Shown one piece after another: positions 49,676-57,454 of a stretch of DNA of 64,000 bases. The notes below the pieces were generated by a model. That model was not told the DNA's origin. It saw only the letters and a list, made by a program, of their open reading frames with translations, and did no database searches. The stretch's first letter is position 1, and each line of letters begins with the position of its first letter. This stretch comes from Pleodorina starrii (taxonomy: Eukaryota > Chlorophyta > Chlorophyceae > Chlamydomonadales > Volvocaceae): positions 1,426,001 through 1,490,000 of the forward strand of contig BRXU01000002.1 in the NCBI GenBank assembly GCA_030267565.1, written 5' to 3'. The position numbers and the translations under genes are program-made.

Positions 49676-49715
49676 GGGTTTTTTAAGTTGCATTAGTGGC
49701 CGTCAGTGAAGACAG
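49647..49715. repeat. 29-bp perfect inverted repeat around an 11-bp spacer
   Basis: B repeat in plus orientation (49647-49675) and in minus orientation (49687-49715), separated by gggttttttaa. It marks the junction between the detached A-B unit and the left retrotransposon arm. Confidence 0.9.
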
Positions 49716-49751
49716 ATTTTGAAAGCATTCTCCATGCGCGCCACTCTGCAA

Positions 49752-50909
49752 CTACTTGGGGGGGCCCAAAATGTGGGCCGTCAGTTTCTTGTGCGCCGAC
49801 ACGCCGTCCTTCACGTAGTGCTTCTCGAACGTCGCCGGGCTGGCCCAGCGGCCGAGCTTTTGCACCAGCGCCCGGTCTGCGCCGCTGTTAACGGCGGTAG
49901 TCGCGCCGCCCCGGCGGAACGCGTGGGTGCCGAAGTCCCGATGGATCCCCGCCGCCTGGAAAGCGGCGTTGAGTTTCTCCCGGAAGTCGCGATAGGGCAT
50001 CGCGGCAATCGGCGCGTCGAGCGGCGCCGTGCGCTGGGCCAGCCGTTGGGAGCCGTCGGCGCTGCGGGCAACGGGCCGCAGCAGGGGGCCGACATCCTCC
50101 ACCTCCTGCAGTTTCCCCGCCACGTAGGCCTTGCGCGGCGCACGCTGGTAGCCGCCCGCGACCAGCAGGTCGTGCAGGAGCTGCACCGGGCAGTGGGCTG
50201 GGTGTAGCTCGCCCACGGCACCGATCGTAACCGTCGCTCCTTGGGCCCGCTGGTCGGTCTTGCTGCGGTAGAGGTAGATCGAGGTGTGCGAGCCGAGTTG
50301 CACGTCTAGCAGATCCTGGTGTACCAATATCTTGGCCAGGTCGTCGTAGCGCAGCAAGCCAGTGAAGCAGAGCACCACGCAGGTGACGACCATGCGGGTC
50401 TCGAGGTCGGGACCGGAGCCCTGGAGCGGGAAGTGGTATGCGAGGAGTTGCTGCATCTCCCCAGGTGACGCGTCCGCCAACACCCGCGAGTTGCTGGTCA
50501 GGGTGCGCCTTGCGGCCTCACGGACGGCACTGCACAGGGGCGCGTCGCACGGCGACGGCAGGCCCGCTGCCTGGTAGTACGCGGAGATAGCTGCGCTGGC
50601 CTTGTCCACCTTCTGATGCCCCACCCGGCGCTCCGCAGCCTCGTCCCGCACAGAGGTAAGGTAGCAAGCCACGAACGCACCGGTGCAGGCGTAAGGCGCG
50701 AAACCCCGCTGGATGCAGAACATGACAAACGCGCACCAAGCTGGGTAGTACTGCTTCCAGGTGCTGCTCGCCTTGCTGAACCGGCTGATCGCTGCCAAGC
50801 GCCCCGCCAGGCGCTGCAAGTCGGGGTGCGCTCCGGCAGCCCCCAGGCCCGCAACCACGAAGGCAACTGTGCTCGCATCTGTCGTTACAGGGGCGGAATG
50901 GGCAGACAC
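49752..50909 (-). CDS. Tyrosine recombinase, left arm (intact catalytic set)
   Basis: 385-residue frame of the lambda-integrase-type recombinase fold used by DIRS-class elements to integrate circular DNA. Predicted catalytic residues: Arg187 (TGLLRYDDL), His329 and Arg332 (HAFRR), Trp355 (GRW) and the nucleophile Tyr365 (EKHYVKDG). The N-terminal half resembles a SAM-like core-binding domain. The frame overlaps the RT ORF end by 25 bp, and the first in-frame triplet is GTG, not ATG; expression probably needs frameshifting, splicing or reinitiation. It differs from the right arm at Ser/Gly near residue 13 and at Tyr365. Confidence 0.88.
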   Translation of the reverse strand: MSAHSAPVTTDASTVAFVVAGLGAAGAHPDLQRLAGRLAAISRFSKASSTWKQYYPAWCAFVMFCIQRGFAPYACTGAFVACYLTSVRDEAAERRVGHQKVDKASAAISAYYQAAGLPSPCDAPLCSAVREAARRTLTSNSRVLADASPGEMQQLLAYHFPLQGSGPDLETRMVVTCVVLCFTGLLRYDDLAKILVHQDLLDVQLGSHTSIYLYRSKTDQRAQGATVTIGAVGELHPAHCPVQLLHDLLVAGGYQRAPRKAYVAGKLQEVEDVGPLLRPVARSADGSQRLAQRTAPLDAPIAAMPYRDFREKLNAAFQAAGIHRDFGTHAFRRGGATTAVNSGADRALVQKLGRWASPATFEKHYVKDGVSAHKKLTAHILGPPK

Positions 50910-53734
50910 CGCGAGTTAGCTGCGCCGAAATCTAATAGTAGCGCCATGGACTGCCACGTCGGTGGTGGGACCGGGTCCCATACGCCGAGCCTGTTCTGAA
51001 GGAACAGGCCTGGGCCCGTCGGGAAAACATGCACTGCGTGAACAAACTCCCGAAACAACGAACCGCTCGTGACCAGGCGGGGCCACCACGCGGCCCGCGG
51101 CCAAAATGGGGCCAGCAGGCACAACCGCGCTTTGCATGCCTCCGCATGTGCGAGCACTCGCCCCAGAACGGCAAAAGGTGGGTTGCACCAGGCAATGTCC
51201 GGTGCTTGCGGCCATTGGACGGCGAACGCATTCACTCCTGCGCTGGCCGGGTGAAAGTGATAGGAATAGAACGGTTGCATCTGGTAGTTGTGGGCGGACG
51301 CAAACAGATCTACTGCAAACTGGCCACCACGCCCCCACTTCGCCGCCAGGGTACCGAAAGCGCACGGGTTCAGCTTCCAGTCACACGACTCCTGGTGTTT
51401 CGACAGGTCGTCTGCGAACTGGTTCAAGTCCCGCGGCACCCATTCGACCAACAGGTCAATTCCTCTCTCGATGCAGTACCACAAAAGGGCCGAGCAAATG
51501 CCCTGGAGCCGGGGGCGCACCGAGCCACCTTTGGTAAGTATGTCCCTGGATGGCCGGCTGTCCGTGCGGACGAGGACGTGCTGGTCGTCCAGGCGCCCCG
51601 CGCCATTGAAGCTTTGCAACACGTTAAGCATCCCCGTCAACTCCAGCAACGTGGAGGAGTCCTCGTCGGTCTCCTTCTCCCATTGCCCGCTCGCGATCAG
51701 CAGCACGCCATCCTCCTTGGTCCAACCGCCCCACCCGCCGAACGAAAACTCGGACCGCCCCGCGGCGTCCGTGTAGATGACGAACGAATGCACGTGGGAT
51801 GGACGCCAGATTGGTCGGAACCCGTCGTAATGCTCGAACGACTCTACCCAAAACTTCACCTCCCACGCGACGTCGGGCGTCAGCAGCCGGTACGAATCGT
51901 ACGTCGTGCCCTTCTGTCGCAACTCGTCTGCGACCCACGCGGACATAAGACGTGTCATGAGGATAGAGATTTTCCCAAAAGAGTGCGACATCGACAGGAG
52001 CGAGCCTGCCAGGGATGCGACCCCCCGTATGCGGAATTCCCGCGCCCCGTCGTGCGCTTGCAAAACCTCGCGCGCCAACGCTTGGACTGCTACGCGCTTC
52101 GAGGCGGGGACGAACATGGAGCCGCGCACCGTGTCGATTTCTGCCCCTAGGTACGTTTTCCGTTGCTCCGGTTCGAGCGAGCATTTGCTCTCGCTGACCA
52201 GGAAACCTGCGCTCTCAAAATCCGTCAACACTCGGGTCCGCAACTGTGTCAACACCTGTTTGTCCTGGTGGGCGTGTATGCTGTCATCTATGTAACCCGA
52301 ACACCGGTGGCCCTCGGCCCGCCAGCTCTGTTGGAGCTCCCGCGTGATTTTGGTAAACACCCAGCAGGCTGGGGCCAGACCGAAAGGCAACTGTACGAAT
52401 TGGAACCATCGTCCCTTCCACTCGAAACCCAAGAACTCCCAAGCACTTTCGTGCATATCGACGTGGTGGTACCCCGACTTCAAATCGACCGTAAACATGT
52501 AATCGTCACGCTCCAGTGTGTCCCCGAGCGTTGCCAGGGATTCGTACTTAAAGCTGGGCACTTGCAAGTGCTCGTTGATGTAGCGCGCGTCGTAAATCAA
52601 ACGAAACTTGGTCGTGCCTTTTTTGGGCACCACCCCTAGCGGGAGCACACAGCGCGGCTGGTGGTTCACCGCGCGGGCCGCGCCCGTCGCTATCAGCTCC
52701 TCGATCGCCGCATCGACGAACGCGGACTGCTCCGTGGCCGACGCGTGGTTCCGGAGGTGGATTGGGGCCGGCGGGCCGGTCTTTTCCAACCATCGAAGCG
52801 AAAAACCAAACAGCACCCAGTTCAGCACTAGTGCCGATCGGCAAAACGTCTGCCAGAAAGTGGCGCGCGCGCGGAGCCGGCCCCGCATTTGTGGGGGCTG
52901 CCCTTTCGCCGGCTTCACCGGCGGCGGGTGTGCCGAGCCTTCGAACTCTGCCTCCAAACCGTCAAGGTCAGCCGCACCTGGCGCGCTGACGCTCGCGGCC
53001 TCCGCTTGCTGTTGGCGGGCCCGAACTTGCGAAGTGCCGTTGGCGTCCGTGGTTCCAGGCCTCCGCGCTGAGGGTGCCGCGGGCGTCCCCGTCGGGGGGC
53101 TCTCGATCGGTGCCGAGGTGCCGGGGTTGGAGCCGGTGTCGGTGACCGCCGTGTCGCTCGCGTTCTGCTCGGAGCCGCAGGCCGTGCCTGGAATGAGAAG
53201 AACAACTGTTCTCAGTTGACCTGTTCGCAGTTGGTGCAGAAGCGAGTAGCAGTACCGCGGTATCGGTCTCTCACCGCTCAGCTTAGCGCCATATTCGCGG
53301 TCGCGTTCTGGTTTGCCCGTGCCCATAGCTTCCTTGCGCTGGGTTCCTGAAAAACCCGAATAAGGTTCGTAAGACATTGGCAATTGCTGGGTAGCCAATT
53401 CGCCGTGGGAGCCTGGCTCACCCATTTTGGTCAGATCCGCGGGCTGTGCCGTGCCAAGAGCTTTCTTCCCCGATTGTTTGAAGTTGGGCTGCCAGTTGCT
53501 CGAGGAGCGGGGCGGCAAAGCTGTCCCAATAACCGGGTGAGCCGGTGCGATCGCGGAGGCCTGCCCGATAGAGCTGCGGCGCTTTGAGCGCTCATCTATG
53601 CTCTCCTCCTCCTTGCCAGGCGCTTGACGTTTCTCGCCAAGGAGGTTCTTGGTGTTGCGTGAGGCATGTGGCTGAGCGCCATGGTTGGAGCTGTTCGAGC
53701 CTCGCGAGAAAAGACCGTTGGTCTGGAATAACAT
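50885..53734 (-). CDS. Reverse transcriptase-RNase H (with methyltransferase-like tail), left arm
   Basis: 949 aa from the first ATG (MLFQTNG); the frame is open 22 codons further upstream. A variable Ser/Pro-rich N-terminus is followed by an RT core with FTVDLKSGYHHV, LPFGLAPA and the active-site YIDD. Next come RNase H motifs (VIYTDAAG; ELTGMLN; VRTDSRPS; WVPRDLNQFADDLSK) and a C-terminal segment VDLFASAHN...WCNPPFAVLGRVL that matches the degenerate Dam-methyltransferase-like domain typical of DIRS/PAT elements. The protein sequence is identical to the right-arm copy. Confidence 0.92.
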   Translation of the reverse strand: MLFQTNGLFSRGSNSSNHGAQPHASRNTKNLLGEKRQAPGKEEESIDERSKRRSSIGQASAIAPAHPVIGTALPPRSSSNWQPNFKQSGKKALGTAQPADLTKMGEPGSHGELATQQLPMSYEPYSGFSGTQRKEAMGTGKPERDREYGAKLSGERPIPRYCYSLLHQLRTGQLRTVVLLIPGTACGSEQNASDTAVTDTGSNPGTSAPIESPPTGTPAAPSARRPGTTDANGTSQVRARQQQAEAASVSAPGAADLDGLEAEFEGSAHPPPVKPAKGQPPQMRGRLRARATFWQTFCRSALVLNWVLFGFSLRWLEKTGPPAPIHLRNHASATEQSAFVDAAIEELIATGAARAVNHQPRCVLPLGVVPKKGTTKFRLIYDARYINEHLQVPSFKYESLATLGDTLERDDYMFTVDLKSGYHHVDMHESAWEFLGFEWKGRWFQFVQLPFGLAPACWVFTKITRELQQSWRAEGHRCSGYIDDSIHAHQDKQVLTQLRTRVLTDFESAGFLVSESKCSLEPEQRKTYLGAEIDTVRGSMFVPASKRVAVQALAREVLQAHDGAREFRIRGVASLAGSLLSMSHSFGKISILMTRLMSAWVADELRQKGTTYDSYRLLTPDVAWEVKFWVESFEHYDGFRPIWRPSHVHSFVIYTDAAGRSEFSFGGWGGWTKEDGVLLIASGQWEKETDEDSSTLLELTGMLNVLQSFNGAGRLDDQHVLVRTDSRPSRDILTKGGSVRPRLQGICSALLWYCIERGIDLLVEWVPRDLNQFADDLSKHQESCDWKLNPCAFGTLAAKWGRGGQFAVDLFASAHNYQMQPFYSYHFHPASAGVNAFAVQWPQAPDIAWCNPPFAVLGRVLAHAEACKARLCLLAPFWPRAAWWPRLVTSGSLFREFVHAVHVFPTGPGLFLQNRLGVWDPVPPPTWQSMALLLDFGAANSRCLPIPPL

Positions 53735-54188
53735 TGCAGCATCACAGTATTGCGTGTAAGCGATTGAGGAGAAATTGTGAGAGATTCGACCTCCCAACAC
53801 AAACCTTTACTGGGCTTGTACGGCCTGCTATGCTCGTCCCATCTGTGTTCGTCAAACGAACTGCAACATGATTTACAGCCGTGATTACAACTCCGGTCCA
53901 GAAGAAAATACAACTGGGCCCCTGGGGCTGTGACAAAACAACCTGCCGAGGTGGTGCGCACCTCCGAACGTCGTCCATGGGTGTCTGCGACACTCTTCCC
54001 ATGCCCGTACGGTTTCCCGTCGCCACGCAAAGCCAGACTCCTAATGCCCCGAAGGCCAATTCACTCTTGTCTACAGGCCTAAATGGCCACACAACTCGCT
54101 TTGACAATGTCTCTCGCTGTAACGTGCTTCTGGTGAAGCTGAACAAGAGAGAAAAGAATCTCATTAGGTGTTCTGCCCCCATGGCACG

Positions 54189-54384
54189 CGTAATGAAAGT
54201 ACACGCCTCTCGGGCCCTTGAGTACACGCCCTGAAGGGCTAGAGAGTACATGCCCCGAGGGCCAAGCAATACAAGCCCCGAGGGCCGAAACAGTATGAGC
54301 CCCGAGGGCTGAAGGAGTACAAGCCCCGAGGGCTGTGTTGGTTTGAGCCCTAAGGCCTGAATGGTCCGAGCCCCGAGGGCTGTA
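54189..54384. repeat. Minisatellite of AGCCCCGAGGGC units, left arm
   Basis: About eight degenerate 22-30-bp units each containing (g)agccccgagggct between the Gag and RT ORFs. Exact mirror of 56805-57000. Confidence 0.8.
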
Positions 54385-54679
54385 ACAACGTCAGAACGAC
54401 CTCCAGGTGCGACCCTGCCCCCAAGATCGTGGGCCTGCAAATTGCTCTGCCCCCAGGGCAACAGTGCGGGGCCGTGTGCCCTTACCACAACCACACAGCC
54501 CTCCGGGCGTATGTCGGCAAAAATAACTATCCAAAACATGACAAAACGTAGTCGTGACTGCCGCGGGTGATCATGACAGGCTAGGTAGCACCCACATGGC
54601 CCGTAGATTCGCAACTAGGGTCCCTGACGGTTGGCCTAGCTGCCTGCGCTTCCGTGGAATGTGCCTATGGTTATCCCAC

Positions 54680-55480
54680 TCAGCCCATCGGCGGGCCGCG
54701 GCCACCGCCGCGCCCGCCCTGGCCCTGGTGCATGCCTCCCCGGCCGAAACCCTGGTACCCCCCGCGCGGGTTGAACGGCATGCGGCCTCCTTGGCGCTGA
54801 CCGCCACCCCCGCCGCTGCCCGAAGCACCCCCGGAGCCGGCCCCGGAGTTGGCCGGCGGCATCGGCAGCTTGCTCTCAACCTCACGCACCGTCTTATCGT
54901 GGATTTCGGTAAACTTGTTGACACCGCCCGGGCCCCACTTGCCGGTCGTCGCGCCGACCTTGGGCGTCAGGCGGCGGCAGTAGTCCGCCACGAACTCAGC
55001 CTTGGCCGTTGTGGCCGACAGGGCGGCTGCGTGAAATGCCATTAGGCGCAGGTCCAGGAGCTGCGTGTTGCGGTTGAATGTCTTCTTGAGCATCTTGAAG
55101 TCCTCGCTCCCGTCGTCGGCCGACTTCTCGATGATGTTGTTCATGACCTCCTGGTTTTTGCGGAGTTCAGAGAGGAACATGAACTGTTCACGGTGCATCA
55201 GGTTGAGGCGCAGCGGGTCCTGGCACTGCGGGAGGTTGCTGGAGCGGGCAATGGCCAGCTCGCCGGCCATGGTGTCCTGCCTCTCCCTCTGCTCCTCCAG
55301 CTGGGTCCGCAGATCCCGCTCCTTGCTGCGCTGTGCCTCCATGGCCTCCTGCGCCTTCTGCTTGTGATTCTCGATGGCCTGCTCGGCCGCCTTCTTCTGC
55401 TCGTCTAACTTCTGCTGGAACTCATCGCGTTGCTCCTTTAATTTCTGATTGAAGAAATCTTGGATGTGTTGGTCTACCAT
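54680..55480 (-). CDS. Gag-like protein, left arm
   Basis: 266 aa from ATG (MVDQHIQDFF); the open frame extends 34 codons upstream into the A1 repeat but without ATG. The N-terminal 90 residues form a charged coiled coil (KLKEQRDEFQQKLDEQKKA), the middle is helical, and the C-terminus is Gly/Arg-rich (GRGG, GGRGGGRGP), suited to nucleic-acid binding. Position 5' of RT and composition point to a Gag equivalent. Glu is present in SKERD where the right arm has Lys (difference at 55321 / 55868). Confidence 0.75.
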   Translation of the reverse strand: MVDQHIQDFFNQKLKEQRDEFQQKLDEQKKAAEQAIENHKQKAQEAMEAQRSKERDLRTQLEEQRERQDTMAGELAIARSSNLPQCQDPLRLNLMHREQFMFLSELRKNQEVMNNIIEKSADDGSEDFKMLKKTFNRNTQLLDLRLMAFHAAALSATTAKAEFVADYCRRLTPKVGATTGKWGPGGVNKFTEIHDKTVREVESKLPMPPANSGAGSGGASGSGGGGGQRQGGRMPFNPRGGYQGFGRGGMHQGQGGRGGGRGPPMG

Positions 55481-55529
55481 TTTCTTGCAAAAAAGGTTTT
55501 CTCGATCTATGTGTCTCTTGTGGTGCAAT

Positions 55530-55659
55530 ACTAGAGGCCACAGTCCCGGCAGAGGGACACGCCTCGTCAGGATTATCGACACAACGGCAGTACGACGGCT
55601 GCCGTTGTGTCGATAATCCTGACGAGGCGTGTCCCTCTGCCGGGACTGTGGCCTCTAGT
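55530..55659. repeat. Palindrome centre: inverted A repeats around an 8-bp core
   Basis: 61-bp A repeats (55530-55590 minus, 55599-55659 plus) flank the spacer tacgacgg (55591-55598). The arrangement acacaacggcag-8 bp-ctgccgttgtgt has the geometry of a tyrosine-recombinase core site (inverted binding arms, 6-8-bp asymmetric overlap). Confidence 0.85.
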
Positions 55660-55708
55660 ATTGCACCACAAGAGACACATAGATCGAGAAAACCTTTTTT
55701 GCAAGAAA

Positions 55709-56509
55709 ATGGTAGACCAACACATCCAAGATTTCTTCAATCAGAAATTAAAGGAGCAACGCGATGAGTTCCAGCAGAAGTTAGACGAGCAGAAGAAGGC
55801 GGCCGAGCAGGCCATCGAGAATCACAAGCAGAAGGCGCAGGAGGCCATGGAGGCACAGCGCAGCAAGAAGCGGGATCTGCGGACCCAGCTGGAGGAGCAG
55901 AGGGAGAGGCAGGACACCATGGCCGGCGAGCTGGCCATTGCCCGCTCCAGCAACCTCCCGCAGTGCCAGGACCCGCTGCGCCTCAACCTGATGCACCGTG
56001 AACAGTTCATGTTCCTCTCTGAACTCCGCAAAAACCAGGAGGTCATGAACAACATCATCGAGAAGTCGGCCGACGACGGGAGCGAGGACTTCAAGATGCT
56101 CAAGAAGACATTCAACCGCAACACGCAGCTCCTGGACCTGCGCCTAATGGCATTTCACGCAGCCGCCCTGTCGGCCACAACGGCCAAGGCTGAGTTCGTG
56201 GCGGACTACTGCCGCCGCCTGACGCCCAAGGTCGGCGCGACGACCGGCAAGTGGGGCCCGGGCGGTGTCAACAAGTTTACCGAAATCCACGATAAGACGG
56301 TGCGTGAGGTTGAGAGCAAGCTGCCGATGCCGCCGGCCAACTCCGGGGCCGGCTCCGGGGGTGCTTCGGGCAGCGGCGGGGGTGGCGGTCAGCGCCAAGG
56401 AGGCCGCATGCCGTTCAACCCGCGCGGGGGGTACCAGGGTTTCGGCCGGGGAGGCATGCACCAGGGCCAGGGCGGGCGCGGCGGTGGCCGCGGCCCGCCG
56501 ATGGGCTGA
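55709..56509 (+). CDS. Gag-like protein, right arm
   Basis: Same 266-aa coiled-coil plus RGG-type protein as the left arm, starting at ATG 55709 in a good context (AAAATGG). The one residue difference seen is Lys instead of Glu (SKKRD), from G to A at 55868. Confidence 0.75.
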   Translation: MVDQHIQDFFNQKLKEQRDEFQQKLDEQKKAAEQAIENHKQKAQEAMEAQRSKKRDLRTQLEEQRERQDTMAGELAIARSSNLPQCQDPLRLNLMHREQFMFLSELRKNQEVMNNIIEKSADDGSEDFKMLKKTFNRNTQLLDLRLMAFHAAALSATTAKAEFVADYCRRLTPKVGATTGKWGPGGVNKFTEIHDKTVREVESKLPMPPANSGAGSGGASGSGGGGGQRQGGRMPFNPRGGYQGFGRGGMHQGQGGRGGGRGPPMG

Positions 56510-56804
56510 GTGGGATAACCATAGGCACATTCCACGGAAGCGCAGGCAGCTAGGCCAACCGTCAGGGACCCTAGTTGCGAATCTACGGGCCATGTGGGTG
56601 CTACCTAGCCTGTCATGATCACCCGCGGCAGTCACGACTACGTTTTGTCATGTTTTGGATAGTTATTTTTGCCGACATACGCCCGGAGGGCTGTGTGGTT
56701 GTGGTAAGGGCACACGGCCCCGCACTGTTGCCCTGGGGGCAGAGCAATTTGCAGGCCCACGATCTTGGGGGCAGGGTCGCACCTGGAGGTCGTTCTGACG
56801 TTGT

Positions 56805-57000
56805 TACAGCCCTCGGGGCTCGGACCATTCAGGCCTTAGGGCTCAAACCAACACAGCCCTCGGGGCTTGTACTCCTTCAGCCCTCGGGGCTCATACTGTT
56901 TCGGCCCTCGGGGCTTGTATTGCTTGGCCCTCGGGGCATGTACTCTCTAGCCCTTCAGGGCGTGTACTCAAGGGCCCGAGAGGCGTGTACTTTCATTACG
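56805..57000. repeat. Minisatellite of GCCCTCGGGGCT units, right arm
   Basis: About eight degenerate units (ccctcggggctcggac, ccctcggggcttgtac, ccctcggggcatgtac and similar) in the Gag-RT interval. A long frame across it (56575-57447) is considered non-coding. Mirror of 54189-54384. Confidence 0.8.
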
Positions 57001-57454
57001 CGTGCCATGGGGGCAGAACACCTAATGAGATTCTTTTCTCTCTTGTTCAGCTTCACCAGAAGCACGTTACAGCGAGAGACATTGTCAAAGCGAGTTGTGT
57101 GGCCATTTAGGCCTGTAGACAAGAGTGAATTGGCCTTCGGGGCATTAGGAGTCTGGCTTTGCGTGGCGACGGGAAACCGTACGGGCATGGGAAGAGTGTC
57201 GCAGACACCCATGGACGACGTTCGGAGGTGCGCACCACCTCGGCAGGTTGTTTTGTCACAGCCCCAGGGGCCCAGTTGTATTTTCTTCTGGACCGGAGTT
57301 GTAATCACGGCTGTAAATCATGTTGCAGTTCGTTTGACGAACACAGATGGGACGAGCATAGCAGGCCGTACAAGCCCAGTAAAGGTTTGTGTTGGGAGGT
57401 CGAATCTCTCACAATTTCTCCTCAATCGCTTACACGCAATACTGTGATGCTGCA

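Larger units (their letters stand above)
49678..55590 (-). mobile_element. DIRS/PAT-like tyrosine-recombinase retrotransposon, left arm
   Basis: A 5913-bp element on the minus strand: A1 repeat (55590-55530), Gag-like ORF, about 0.9-kb inter-ORF region with a minisatellite, RT-RNase H, overlapping tyrosine recombinase, B1 repeat (49715-49687). All ORFs are open. It has no DDE integrase, aspartic protease or ordinary LTRs, as expected for YR retrotransposons. Every coordinate mirrors the right arm through x + y = 111189. Confidence 0.9.

Noticed and set aside
51029..52150. 373-residue frame antisense to RT (mirror 59039-60160)
   Set aside because: Opposite-strand shadow of the RT-RNase H coding region with high GC third positions.
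56575..57447. 290-residue frame between Gag and RT (mirror at 53742-54614)
   Set aside because: Overlaps the minisatellite and the RT start, has no recognisable domain, and is open in both directions because of repeat composition. An additional small retrotransposon ORF cannot be fully excluded.
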